A DNA stretch of 64,000 bases from Streptomyces sp. NRRL F-2664 (GCF_000719345.1 NZ_JOFX01000001.1:310001-374000); one strand, 5' to 3'. Positions 25,344 through 35,463 are shown, numbered from the stretch's first letter. Notes: generated by a model not told the origin, from the sequence alone. Program-made: numbers and translations.

Positions 25344-26075
25344 GTGCCGAAGCTGAATCAGATCATCGCAGTCGAAAAGGGCGTCAAGTCCAAGTCGCTC
25401 CAGGAGCTCACCCAGGCCCACCACGACGTGCAGAAGCCCGCCCTGCTGGCCGGCATCTCGCGGACGTACCAGCCCAAGGACGAGGAGGGCGAGCAGCTGC
25501 CGCCCGAGTCCACCCGGGTGCAGGTCAAGGCCGAGGACGTGCTGCGCGCGACGGCGGGGACGCTCACGCGGCTCTTCGACGTGACGGCCACGAAGGACTG
25601 GGCGAACCGCAGCGCGGCCGCGGACGTGGTCGTCGACGGCAACGTCCTGCTGGCGCAGGTGCCCGTGCCGTACCTGCTCTTCCTGGAGAAGCAGCTCACG
25701 GACCTGCACACCTTCGTGCGGAAGCTGCCGGTGCTGGACGCCTCCGAATCCTGGAACCTGGACCCGTCCACGGACTCCTGGAAGACGGACCCGGTGCGCA
25801 CCATCCGCACCAAGAAGGTGCCGCGCAACCACGTCAAGGCCGAGGCCACCGACAAGCACCCGGCCCAGGTCGAGGTGTACTACGAGGACGTGCCGGTCGG
25901 CTACTGGACGACCGTGAAGTTCTCCGGCGCGCTGCCGGCCCGGCGGGTCAACGAGCTGGTCGACCGGGTCGAGAAGCTCCAGCAGGCCGTCAAGTACGCC
26001 CGCGAGGAGGCCAACAGCGCCGAGGTCACCGACCAGCGGGTCGGGGACGCGGTGTTCGGCTACCTGTTCCGGTAG
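25344..26075 (+). CDS. Uncharacterised conserved actinobacterial protein next to tRNA-like RNA
   Basis: 243 aa from GTG 25344 (weak ribosome site). The protein is hydrophilic and soluble, with no membrane segment. It has a conserved-looking N-terminal helix (PKLNQIIAVEKGVKSKSLQEL), a charged middle (RTYQPKDEEGEQLPPESTRV), a central DGNVLLAQVPVPYLLFLEKQLTDLHTFV, and a C-terminal coiled-coil-like helix around RRVNELVDRVEKLQQAVKYAREEAN. From memory, similar proteins are assigned to a domain of unknown function (possibly DUF7873); this is unverified. The structured RNA at 26087-26460 begins 12 nt after its stop, so the two could share a transcript. Confidence 0.8.
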   Translation: MPKLNQIIAVEKGVKSKSLQELTQAHHDVQKPALLAGISRTYQPKDEEGEQLPPESTRVQVKAEDVLRATAGTLTRLFDVTATKDWANRSAAADVVVDGNVLLAQVPVPYLLFLEKQLTDLHTFVRKLPVLDASESWNLDPSTDSWKTDPVRTIRTKKVPRNHVKAEATDKHPAQVEVYYEDVPVGYWTTVKFSGALPARRVNELVDRVEKLQQAVKYAREEANSAEVTDQRVGDAVFGYLFR

Positions 26076-26086
26076 CCCACAGAACC

Positions 26087-26122
26087 CCTCCTGTATGTCT
26101 GCAGGAGGTGCGCGAGAGCGCA
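26087..26122 (+). ncRNA. Two short hairpins leading into the tRNA-like RNA
   Basis: Hairpin 1 pairs CCTCCTG (26087-26093) with CAGGAGG (26102-26108) around 8 nt. Hairpin 2 is TGCGC-GAGA-GCGCA (26109-26122), a 5-bp stem closed by a GNRA tetraloop. Together they start 12 nt after the upstream stop codon and run directly into the first tRNA-like module. They may be part of the mature RNA, a processing signal, or a partial terminator for the upstream gene. Confidence 0.5.
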
Positions 26123-26123
26123 A

Positions 26124-26257
26124 GCTGAAACTGATGTTGAAGCTGAAACAGGGGTGTCAGTTGGGGGTTCGAATCCCTCCCCCGGCATTGCGTGCCGGGG
26201 TGGCCCAAGTCGGTAGAGGCGGCCCCTTGAATCTCAGGTTATCGCTCCAGTCTCAGT
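26124..26257 (+). ncRNA. Circularly permuted tRNA-like module A (Y-RNA/YrlA-like or permuted tRNA)
   Basis: Reading 5' to 3' the tRNA parts occur in permuted order. 26151-26155 is GGGGT (3' anticodon strand). The T arm is GGGGG-TTCGAAT-CCCTC (26163-26179). The 3' acceptor strand is CCCCGGC (26180-26186), followed by a 7-nt loop, the 5' acceptor strand GCCGGGG (26194-26200), TG, and a D arm GCC/GGC with GG in its loop (26203-26220). GCCCC (26222-26226) closes the anticodon stem. Acceptor pairing is 7/7, T stem 5/5 with one G-U, and anticodon stem 5/5 with one G-U. Outside it, 26124-26148 and 26234-26257 pair in an irregular long stem (CTGA/TCAG twice, GAT/ATC, ACT/AGT). Confidence 0.72.
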
Positions 26258-26273
26258 ATTCGCCGCCGAACAC

Positions 26274-26385
26274 CGGATCGACCGAGCGTGGACGACCATC
26301 GATGGACGGGGGTTCAAGTCCCTCCTGTGCCTCTCCCATGGCACGGTAGTTCAAAGGTAGAACACGTCGATCTCAGAATGATCCG
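26274..26385 (+). ncRNA. Circularly permuted tRNA-like module B
   Basis: Same permuted order as module A, 43 nt downstream. CGATG (26300-26304) is the 3' anticodon strand. The T arm is GGGGG-TTCAAGT-CCCTC (26308-26324). The 3' acceptor strand is CTGTGCC (26325-26331), then an 8-nt loop, the 5' acceptor strand GGCACGG (26340-26346), TA, the D arm GTTC-AAAGGTA-GAAC (26349-26363), A, and CGTCG (26365-26369). The acceptor helix pairs 7/7 with one G-U, the D stem 4/4, and the anticodon-position stem 5/5 with one G-U. CGGATC (26274-26279) pairs with GATCCG (26380-26385) to close the module from outside. Confidence 0.72.
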
Positions 26386-26427
26386 CGACTCTTAAACGTG
26401 CCGGTGTGCGCAATTGGGTGGCAAACA

Positions 26428-26460
26428 GGAGCCCGGGAGCTGGATATGCTCCCGGGCTCC
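26428..26460 (+). terminator. Strong terminator after the tRNA-like RNA
   Basis: Perfect 13-bp stem: GGAGCCCGGGAGC (26428-26440) with 26448-26460 around a 7-nt loop. It lies 43 nt after module B and faces the convergent anti-sigma gene (ends 26517), so it may work in both directions. Confidence 0.8.
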
Positions 26461-26516
26461 GTCACGTCCGCCCCGCGGTCACGCGGTCCGGTGGCCGGGC
26501 GGTCGGGCCGCCACGG

Positions 26517-27242
26517 TCACACCGGGACGGACACGAACGTCCGGCCGGTCTCGTTCTCGACCGTCACGGCCTTGACGTCCGATCGGTCGACGGCCGCCGA
26601 ACCGTCCAGCCCGGCGCCCTTGGCCTCGCCGTTCTCCTGACTGCCCACGACCCAACTGCCCGCGGTGGTGCGCGTACCGTCCTTGGAGACGACGACCAGG
26701 CGGCACCGCTCGCCCTGCGGCAGCCCCGTGACGGCCGCCCGCACTCGCACCCACTTCGTGGCCGGCGTCATCTGCACCGTCATCCGCGCACCCGTGCCCG
26801 CGTCGGTCGCCGAGTGCACCGTGGTCCCCCGAGGCGGGGGCGAGGGATCCGCCGAAGCGGTCGGCGACGGAGTCGGCGGCAGCGCGACGCCTGCCGGGTC
26901 ACCCGCGCCCCACTGCGTCCCGGCCCAGAAGACGGCGGCCAGCGAGGCCGCGACGGCCAGGCCCGTGAACGCCGCTCGCCGGCGCGCGGCGGCGGCCCGC
27001 TCACCCCGCACCTGCCGCAGGGTGCGCTGCAACAGGAGGTCACCGCCCTGCGGCGGTCCGTCGAGGAACGCCTCCTCGGGCACCTCGCCCAGTGCCGCCT
27101 CCATCTCGCGCAACGCGGCCACCTCCTCCCGGCACTGCACGCATCCGCTCATGTGTCCCTCGACCCGGCGGACCTCCTCGGCGTCCAGGACGCCGAGCAC
27201 GTACGGGCCGAGCAGTTCCTCCTCGTGCCGCTGCCGGTTCAT
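26517..27242 (-). CDS. Anti-sigma factor with zinc-finger domain
   Basis: 241 aa, starting within an ATGA overlap with the sigma gene. The N-terminal ZAS domain has the H-x3-C-x2-C motif (HMSGCVQC, about 31-38) that clamps ECF sigma factors. One membrane helix follows at about 90-110 (AFTGLAVAASLAAVFWAG). The extracytoplasmic domain (about 130-241), with KWVRVRAAVTGLPQGERCRLVVVSKDG, resembles RskA/anti-sigma-K C-terminal domains. It holds the partner sigma inactive until regulated proteolysis or a signal releases it. Confidence 0.9.
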   Translation of the reverse strand: MNRQRHEEELLGPYVLGVLDAEEVRRVEGHMSGCVQCREEVAALREMEAALGEVPEEAFLDGPPQGGDLLLQRTLRQVRGERAAAARRRAAFTGLAVAASLAAVFWAGTQWGAGDPAGVALPPTPSPTASADPSPPPRGTTVHSATDAGTGARMTVQMTPATKWVRVRAAVTGLPQGERCRLVVVSKDGTRTTAGSWVVGSQENGEAKGAGLDGSAAVDRSDVKAVTVENETGRTFVSVPV

Positions 27243-27850
27243 GCCACCACCTCACGCAGTCCGGCCGGCTGCTGGGGCGGCCTGCCCGATCGTTTTCCGT
27301 CTCCAGTGCCGTTCTCCCGCAAGCCGTCGTCCCGGAAGACGTCGCGCAGGGCCTTGAGGGCGTAGTGCGAGCGTGACTTGACGGTACCCGCGGGAATACC
27401 GAGGGTGTCGGCGGCCTCCGCGACGCTCAGCTGCCGGTAGTACAACTCCTTCAACACGTCACGGTGTTCCGGGGACAGCCGGTCGAGGGCCCCCAGTACC
27501 GTCATGCTGTCCACCACGGAGTCGGCGTGGTCCGCCTCCACCGGGGGCGCGGCCGACGAACCGGAGACCTCCGCAGGTCGCGCGGCTCTGGCCCGGTACC
27601 GGTCGGTGATGATGTTCCGGGCCACGGTGAGCAGCCAACCCCGCACCGAGCCCTTTCCGTTGACCAGGACCTCCGAGTGCCGCCAGGCACGGATCAGCGT
27701 CTCCTGTACGACGTCCTCGGCAGCGGCGCGGTCCCCGGTCAGCCGGGTGGCGTACGCGAGCAGGGCGTGGCCGTGCTCCTCGTACACGGACTTGATCAGT
27801 GCCTCATCGGTCGAGCCCCGCCGAGTTCGGGGCCACAGTGGTCCGGCCAT
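27239..27850 (-). CDS. ECF-type sigma-70 factor
   Basis: 203 aa. Region 2: YEEHGHALLAYATRLTGDRAAAEDVVQETLIRAW and GWLLTVARNIITDRYRAR. Region 4: LSPEHRDVLKELYYRQLSVAEAADTLGIPAGTVKSRSHYALKALRDV. The short acidic linker and coupled membrane anti-sigma gene (ATGA overlap) identify a classical transmembrane-regulated ECF unit of the SigK/SigL-like kind. The targets are not evident from the window. The first 10 residues are poorly supported, and an internal start is possible. Confidence 0.92.
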   Translation of the reverse strand: MAGPLWPRTRRGSTDEALIKSVYEEHGHALLAYATRLTGDRAAAEDVVQETLIRAWRHSEVLVNGKGSVRGWLLTVARNIITDRYRARAARPAEVSGSSAAPPVEADHADSVVDSMTVLGALDRLSPEHRDVLKELYYRQLSVAEAADTLGIPAGTVKSRSHYALKALRDVFRDDGLRENGTGDGKRSGRPPQQPAGLREVVA

Positions 27851-27950
27851 CTCACCCTCTCCGTCTTCCTCGCTTGCGTGGTGCGGTCAGAACACGCCGG
27901 CGGGGCCGATCCGGTTCATGTGACCTGCATCACTCAAGGGGGTCCGGGGC

Positions 27951-28958
27951 TCATGTCCGGCAGGCGCGGCCCTCGTTGAGGCAGTCGACGACCGCCGCCA
28001 TGCGGGAGTCGGTCATGGCGTTCACGAACATCGCGTGGTCCGTCCGCGGGCTGTGACGCTGCTCCGGAAAGGAGTCGATGGCCACGGGCACCCCCGGAGG
28101 GACCGCATAGGCGAGCGAGAGCCGCAGTTCGGGCACGGGGAAGGTGTCCGCCGGGCAGACGCCGTTGCCCCCGGGGAACAGCAGGTGCGAGCGGTGCCCG
28201 GCGACGGCGGTGTCGAGGCCGTTCCAGCAGCTGGGGAAGACCAGGGTGCGGGTCACACGGTCGCCCTCGGGGCAGCGCGGGTAGCGGGTGGTGGACCGGT
28301 CGGGGGAGCCGGAACACCCCCAACGGGCCCGGACGTGGACGTCACTGTCCGCCGTGCGGGCGACCGCGTCGCCCGTCATCGCGCGGAGGAACGGCGGCAT
28401 CGCGACCACCTTGCTCACCGGGTTCCCCCGGAACTCCACCCGGACCGATGCTTCGGGCACGATCTCGCCGGTGTTCCCGTGGCCCGCGGACGTCTCGTAC
28501 GGGCGCACGCCCGGCCGGTCCAGGCGCCGCAGGACGGGCCAGTAGTACGACGAGCGGTCGCCGCCCGCGCAGCTCGTGGCGGCGGCGGCCAGCGAGGCCT
28601 CGGTGGAAAGGGCGTCCGTGGAGAGGTTGCCGACGTAGGCGTGCGTGTGGTGGGCGCCGGCCCGCAGGCCGGGGGAGACCACGAGGTTGTCCTCGTTGTA
28701 GTGCCGCTCGGCGTTGCGGCCGCAGTCGACCGTCATCGACCCCGGCGAGCCCGCTCCCGGGTCGGCGGGCCGTGCCGGAGCGACGGCCGGGGCGGGCGGG
28801 ACATCGCGGATGTCCACGTAGTCGGACGGTGCCGGAGCCCCGGCCGCCGTCCCCGCGTGCGGATCGGCCGCACGCGAGGCACCCAGCACCGCGGCGGCCA
28901 GCCCACCGCCCAGGACCAGGCAGATGACCAGAGTGAGCAGTCGGCGTTCTTTCCCCAT
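27951..28958 (-). CDS. DUF1996 secreted protein
   Basis: 335 aa from ATG 28958. It has an N-terminal signal or anchor (RLLTLVICLVLGGGLAAAVLGAS), an Ala/Pro linker, then a DUF1996 domain (about 85-320). The domain's conserved parts include HHTHAYVGN, SYYWPVL, FPSCWNGLD and DTFPVPELRLSLAY. The many His, Asp and Cys residues (for example a C-G pair near VDCGRN and CPADTFP) suggest disulfides and metal binding. Members are secreted proteins of unknown function. The gene is divergent from the subtilase gene and downstream (same strand) of nothing in an operon. Confidence 0.85.
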   Translation of the reverse strand: MGKERRLLTLVICLVLGGGLAAAVLGASRAADPHAGTAAGAPAPSDYVDIRDVPPAPAVAPARPADPGAGSPGSMTVDCGRNAERHYNEDNLVVSPGLRAGAHHTHAYVGNLSTDALSTEASLAAAATSCAGGDRSSYYWPVLRRLDRPGVRPYETSAGHGNTGEIVPEASVRVEFRGNPVSKVVAMPPFLRAMTGDAVARTADSDVHVRARWGCSGSPDRSTTRYPRCPEGDRVTRTLVFPSCWNGLDTAVAGHRSHLLFPGGNGVCPADTFPVPELRLSLAYAVPPGVPVAIDSFPEQRHSPRTDHAMFVNAMTDSRMAAVVDCLNEGRACRT

Positions 28959-29649
28959 GGCGGTCACCGTCACCGGTGGCGACCGCGCCGTCAACCTGGC
29001 ATCCGCATGCCGGTCTCCGCACCACCGGCGAGACGGTCGCCGCGGGGTGTGGAGCGGACCGAAAGGGCGCTTGTGGGGCCGCCCGCAACGTCTCCCGCCT
29101 CGTGGCGGACGAGGCGAGCGGCGGCTACCGGCTGCTGTCCCGGGAGGCCGCCTTCTCCCCGGAGCCGGTGACCCCCTGGAGCTCTTCCGGTTCTTCGCAC
29201 CCGCGACGGCACGGGACGCCGACCGGGCGAGCGTGGTGCTCAGCACTCCCGCGGGTGCCGGGCGACCGTCCGGTGCCGTTCTCGTGCGAGGAAAAGGCCT
29301 GGTCAGACTGCTGCTGAGGGCCCCCGGGGGGAGCCGCAGGGGGCGGACAAGGGTTTTCCCCGTATCCGGTTCATCTCCGCGTTGCCTACTGTCTGCCCAC
29401 CGGCGATCTTCCCCAGCCGGGCGGTTCACACGCCAACCCCACATGGCGTGTAGGCCTGCCGGCCGGGGGAGCGCGCCGGGACCGCCGTTGCCCCTGCCTC
29501 GCCGTTGCGGCCGGGACAACGTGGCGTGCGGCGGCAGCCGGGGCGAGACCGACCAACTCGCTCCCGGCCCCGCGGCCGCCGGAACCACCCCCACACTGCA
29601 CCGACCGGCCGCTCCGGTCCGCCCGGAAACGGCCCTCGAAAGGGAACAC
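28959..29649. other. 691-bp intergenic region between divergent genes
   Basis: Between the DUF1996 start (28958) and the protease GTG (29650). I find no gene: an open frame at 28976-29317 and one in the other strand (28991-29212) lack start signals and protein-like composition. It presumably contains both promoters. I could not identify clear -10/-35 pairs. Confidence 0.5.
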
Positions 29650-31452
<1,803 letters not shown>

Positions 31453-31528
31453 GACGGCTCCCGCCGACTCGGGGTCCGCGTCAACTCCGCCTGACGGAGC
31501 GATAGTACGGACCAATAGGATCCCCGGG

Positions 31529-31555
31529 CCTGCCGATACTACGGGTATCGGCAGG
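31529..31555 (+). terminator. Perfect hairpin after the protease gene
   Basis: CCTGCCGATAC (31529-31539) pairs with its reverse complement at 31545-31555 around TACGG, 11 bp, about 76 nt past the protease stop. It can end that transcript, or act as an operator for the LuxR gene that begins at 31688. Confidence 0.55.
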
Positions 31556-31687
31556 TCCGCCGGGTTTTCCGCGTCCTGTGACTGAATTCTGCGTCACAAT
31601 GCGGGTCCGCCAGCCGTCCGACCTCGTATTCTCGCCTCTCACAGGAAGGGCACAGGGAGCTGGGGACCGGAAGGCTGGTGGCTGTGC

Positions 31688-34453
31688 GTGGCGGCGACGG
31701 GGCACGCTGACACAAGTGTCGGACACGGAGAACTGATCAAGGCGGTCGACCGCGCGCTGACCACGCACGGCCGGGCCCTCCTGACCGGACCGGCGGGCGC
31801 GGGCAAGACCGAAGTGGTCCGCGCCGTGGAGGCCGCGGCCGCGGCACGCGGCGAGAGCGTCCTGCGCCTGGCGCCCGAGGCCGCCGACCAATGGATACCC
31901 GAGGCCTCCGCCGCCGCCCTCCTCGCCTCCGTTCCCGCCACCGCCCTGGAGCGGCTCTCCGGCCCCCAGCGCACCGCCATCGCCCTGCTGCGCCGGGAAG
32001 CCGACGCCCCCCGCGCCGGACGCGACCACGTCGCGCTGCGCCTGGCCGTCGTCGAGGTGCTCCGCACCCTCGCCGCCGGTCGGCCCGTCCTCCTCGTCAT
32101 CGACAACGCCCAGTGGCTCGACGCCGAGAGCACCGACCTGCTCCGCTTCGCCCTGCGCCTCACCCCGCCCGGCGTGCGGGTCCTGGCCGCCGAACGCGTC
32201 CAGGGCGGAGCGCCGGTCGGCGAACCCCTCTGCGGCCCCGGCGTCCCCGCCGTACGAGTGCCCCCGCTCGGCGCCGACGAAGTCGCCGAACTCCTCCTGC
32301 GGCACGGCCTGCCCGCCCGCCTCGCCGGCCGCATCCACCAGGCCAGCGGCGGGAACCCCCGCCTCGCGCTCGCCCTCGGCCACTCCCTCGCCGAGGCCGC
32401 CGAGGCCCGTGACGGCAGCGCCCACCACGCCGACGCGCTGCCCGTCACCGGGCAGGCCCGCGAGGTCGCCCGCCGGCTCCTCGCCGGGGCCCCCGCCCAC
32501 GCCCGTCGCACCCTGCTGCTCGCCGCCCTCGCCTCCCGCCCCACCATCCCCCTGCTGCGGCGGGCCGGCCGCCCCGACGCCGAGGCCGAGCTGGCGGAGG
32601 CGGAACGGGCCGCCCTGGTCAGGGTCGGCGAGGACGGCACCGTCGAGTTCACCGCCGGCGCCCTGCCCACCGCGCTCGCCGCCGATGCCGGCTGGCCCGA
32701 ACGCGCCGCCGGGCACGCGGCTCTGGCCGCCGCCGTCGACGACCCCGTCCAGGCGGTACGCCACCGGGCGCTGGCCGTCGACACCCCCGACCAGTGGCTC
32801 GCCGCGGAGATCACCGAGGCCGCCGCGGTCTGCCGCCGCCGCGGACAGCGCGCCCTCGCCGCCGAACTGGGCCTCCTCGCCGCCGAACGCACACCGTCCA
32901 CGCTGGCCGGAGAAGAACTGGCCCGCCTCGTCACCGCCGCCGAGGACGCCGGCTGGGCCGGCCGCGCCGACCTCGCCCGCCGCGCCACCCGGGCCGTGCT
33001 GGCCCGCGACGCCTCGCCCGCCGACCGGGTGCGCGCCCGCCTCGCCGTGATCGACGCCGCCGGCCAGGCCCTCGGTACCCTCGACGAGACCTTCGCGTAC
33101 GCCATGGACGAGGCCGCCGGGGATCCCGCCCTGCAGGCTGCCGTGCAGCTGCGGATCGCCTGGAAGCACAACCTGAGCGACGGCGACCCCGTCCGCTCCC
33201 GGGACGCCGCCGCCGCGGCGGGCGCCCTCGCCGCGCTCGGGGGCGACCAGACCGCCGAGGCCATGGCCCTGACGGTTCGGGCCCGCATGGGCCGCATCCT
33301 CGGTGACGCGGGAGCCGAGGAGATCCTCGCCGAGGCGCTCGCCCTGCCCGCGCCCGAGGTGCCGCTCGGCATGCGCAACGCGCCGCAGTACCTCGCCGTC
33401 CGGCACGCCCTCTTCGACGACCGCCTCGACGACGCCCGCCGCCAGCTGATGGTGCTGCTGCCCGCCGTCCGGCGCACCGGTTCGGCCGAGGACGTCTTCG
33501 AGGTCCTGCGCAGCCTGACCGAGGTGGAACTGCGCAGCGGCCGGTGCGAATCCGCCTCGGCCCACGCCCGCAGGGCCCTGGAGCTGACCATCGAGGCGGG
33601 CCTCTCGCCGGGGCCCGCCTGGTACGTCGCGGCGACGGCCGAGACCATGGGCGGCAGCTTCGCGCGCGCCGAGGGATACGCCCGGCGCGGCATCCAGGCC
33701 TCGCAGGAGGAGCAGGACCAGGTCTTCCTCTCCCGCAGCCTGCATGCCCTCGGGCTCGTCGAGCTCGCCACGGGCGAGGCGGCGAAAGCGGTCGCCACCC
33801 TGCGCCGCGTCGCCGAGCTGGAGGCCGCCCAGCAGGTGGTGGACCCGTCGATCCTGCGTTGGCACGGGGAGCTCGCGGAGGCCCTCATCGCCGCCGACGC
33901 GCCCGAGGAGGCGGCCGAGCTGATCGAGCCGGTCCGCGCGGTCGCCCTCGGGCTGGGCCGGACCGGTGTCGTCGCCGCCCTGGACCGGGCCGGCGCCCTG
34001 TGCCTGGCCGCGCGGGGCGACGCGGACGGGGCGGTCCGCCTGCTGGAGGACACGGCCCGGCGCTTCGAGGCGCTCGGGCTGCCGCTGGAGCGGGGCCGTA
34101 CGCTGCTCGCCCTCGCCCGCGTGGAGCGCCGCCGCCGGCGCCGGGCCCCGGCCCGCGCGGCGCTCCGGGCGGCCGCGGAGGTGTTCGAGCGGGCCGGCGC
34201 CGGTCCCTGGGCCGCACTGGCCCGGGAACCGGCCCCCGGCGACGGGACCGGCGCGCCGGCCTCCGCGGCCGCGGCCCTGACCGACGCCGAGGCCCGGCTG
34301 GCACTGCTCGTCAGCCAGGGCGCCAGCAACCAGGAGGCCGCGGCGAAGCTGTTCCTCAGTGTCAAGACCGTCGAGGCCCGGCTGACCCGCATCTACCAGA
34401 AGCTCGACGTACGGTCACGGGCCCAGCTGGCCACCGCGCTGCGTACGCAGTGA
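31688..34453 (+). CDS. LAL-type LuxR transcriptional regulator (large ATPase)
   Basis: 921 aa. N-terminal AAA/STAND ATPase: Walker A LTGPAGAGKTEV (about 31-42), Walker B VLLVIDNAQWLD. A long helical, TPR-like middle (about 300-830) probably senses a ligand or partner. The C-terminal LuxR helix-turn-helix reads ALTDAEARLALLVSQGASNQEAAAKLFLSVKTVEARLTRIYQKL. This is the LAL architecture, typical for activators of polysaccharide or antibiotic loci. No dedicated cluster is adjacent, so its target is open. Start GTG 31688 has a moderate GGCTGG upstream site. Confidence 0.9.
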   Translation: MAATGHADTSVGHGELIKAVDRALTTHGRALLTGPAGAGKTEVVRAVEAAAAARGESVLRLAPEAADQWIPEASAAALLASVPATALERLSGPQRTAIALLRREADAPRAGRDHVALRLAVVEVLRTLAAGRPVLLVIDNAQWLDAESTDLLRFALRLTPPGVRVLAAERVQGGAPVGEPLCGPGVPAVRVPPLGADEVAELLLRHGLPARLAGRIHQASGGNPRLALALGHSLAEAAEARDGSAHHADALPVTGQAREVARRLLAGAPAHARRTLLLAALASRPTIPLLRRAGRPDAEAELAEAERAALVRVGEDGTVEFTAGALPTALAADAGWPERAAGHAALAAAVDDPVQAVRHRALAVDTPDQWLAAEITEAAAVCRRRGQRALAAELGLLAAERTPSTLAGEELARLVTAAEDAGWAGRADLARRATRAVLARDASPADRVRARLAVIDAAGQALGTLDETFAYAMDEAAGDPALQAAVQLRIAWKHNLSDGDPVRSRDAAAAAGALAALGGDQTAEAMALTVRARMGRILGDAGAEEILAEALALPAPEVPLGMRNAPQYLAVRHALFDDRLDDARRQLMVLLPAVRRTGSAEDVFEVLRSLTEVELRSGRCESASAHARRALELTIEAGLSPGPAWYVAATAETMGGSFARAEGYARRGIQASQEEQDQVFLSRSLHALGLVELATGEAAKAVATLRRVAELEAAQQVVDPSILRWHGELAEALIAADAPEEAAELIEPVRAVALGLGRTGVVAALDRAGALCLAARGDADGAVRLLEDTARRFEALGLPLERGRTLLALARVERRRRRRAPARAALRAAAEVFERAGAGPWAALAREPAPGDGTGAPASAAAALTDAEARLALLVSQGASNQEAAAKLFLSVKTVEARLTRIYQKLDVRSRAQLATALRTQ

Positions 34454-34487
34454 CCGGACCCGTGCCGCCCGCCGGCCGCGGCGGCCG

Positions 34488-35402
34488 TCAGCAGCCGAGG
34501 TTGCTGCCCGGGGTCACGCCGAGCAGCTGGGTGAAGCTCTGGTACTTCGCGATGCGGCTCTGGACCTGGGCGGGGTTGCCGCCGTTGCACTCCAGGGCTC
34601 CGTTGATGGAGCGGATGGTCTCGCCGAAGCCGGCGCCGTTGACCATGGCGGCGTGGGCGGTCATCGTGCCGGGGCCGTTCTGGGTGTTCCAGTACCACAG
34701 CGCCGTCTTCATGGCGACGGCCGGATCCTGTTCCACGAGGTAGGGGTTGGCGAGGAGGTTGATGCCGAGGGCGTCGCCGGCGGCCTTGTAGTTGAAGTTC
34801 CAGCTCAGCTGGATGGGCCCGCGGCCGTAGTAGGCGGCCTGCCCGGCCGGACAGCCGTACGGCTGGGTCGCGTCGCAGTAGTGGGGGTAGTTCGCGGTGT
34901 TCTGCTCCACGATGTGGACGAGCCCGCCGGTCTCGTGGGAGACGTTCGCGAGGAAGGCGGCGGCCTCGCGGCGCTTGACGGTGTCGTCGCCGGTCTTCGC
35001 GAAGCCGGGGTAGGCGGACAGCGCCACGACGAGGCCGTTGTAGGTGTAGAAGGGGTTCCGGTTCGGGAACATCTGGTTGAACTGGGCTTCGGAGACCACG
35101 AATCCGGACGGGTCCGGATCCGGGTCCTGGCCGCCACCGCCGCCGCAGACGCCCTGGTCCGCCCAGACGCCCCACTGGCCCGTGGTGCCCGGGGTCTCGC
35201 CCTGGGTCCACCACTTGGCCTGCCAGTTGCGGCCGCCGTACGAGGCGCTCATGCCGTTCGTGTAGACGGCTGACGAGGCCCACGGTGAGGCACAGGGGGC
35301 GGCCGCGGCGGCGGGGGAGGACGGGAGGGCGACGGCGAGGCCGGCGGTGACGGCCGCGGCGGCGACCAGTCCGAGGGCGCGGCGGCGAAGCGCACGTATC
35401 AC
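34488..35402 (-). CDS. Family 19 chitinase with N-terminal chitin-binding domain
   Basis: 304 aa. Signal peptide (RALGLVAAAAVTAGLAVALP, cleaved after AAAA), then a small CBM5/12-type chitin-binding domain with aromatic residues (YTNGMSASYGGRNWQAKWW, about 45-85), a Gly/Asp linker, and a GH19 domain. Catalytic Glu residues sit in SHETGG (about 155) and in the second GH19 glutamate region. YYGRGPIQLSWNFNYKAAG and the ending CNGGNPAQVQSRI are typical of Streptomyces ChiC/ChiF-like enzymes. It hydrolyses chitin outside the cell with inversion of the anomeric centre. It is probably repressed by DasR through the site at 35464-35491. Confidence 0.94.
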   Translation of the reverse strand: MIRALRRRALGLVAAAAVTAGLAVALPSSPAAAAAPCASPWASSAVYTNGMSASYGGRNWQAKWWTQGETPGTTGQWGVWADQGVCGGGGGQDPDPDPSGFVVSEAQFNQMFPNRNPFYTYNGLVVALSAYPGFAKTGDDTVKRREAAAFLANVSHETGGLVHIVEQNTANYPHYCDATQPYGCPAGQAAYYGRGPIQLSWNFNYKAAGDALGINLLANPYLVEQDPAVAMKTALWYWNTQNGPGTMTAHAAMVNGAGFGETIRSINGALECNGGNPAQVQSRIAKYQSFTQLLGVTPGSNLGC

Positions 35403-35463
35403 GCAACTGCTCCTTCAGTGGGGGGACTTGCCATGGGGGGCAACAGCGCCCACTGAAACGGAG

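Noticed and set aside
26190..26340. A canonical tRNA (with D arm, long variable region and T arm) read continuously in this order, possibly with an intron
   Set aside because: The acceptor strands of a continuous reading (5' GCCGGGG with 3' CTGTGCC) do not pair, and no 5-bp anticodon stem forms with a normal loop. The permuted reading, pairing each T-arm half with the following D-arm half, satisfies all helices in both modules.
28976..29317. A possible 113-aa plus-strand gene in the intergenic region before the protease
   Set aside because: No ribosome site, uneven coding bias and no recognisable motif, so it is not called.
31481..33865. Minus-strand 794-aa open frame opposite the LuxR gene
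   Set aside because: Antisense shadow of the GC-rich coding frame; low-complexity Gly/Gln/Asp composition without domains. The same applies to the 861-aa plus-strand frame at 11157-13742, which spans several real minus-strand genes.
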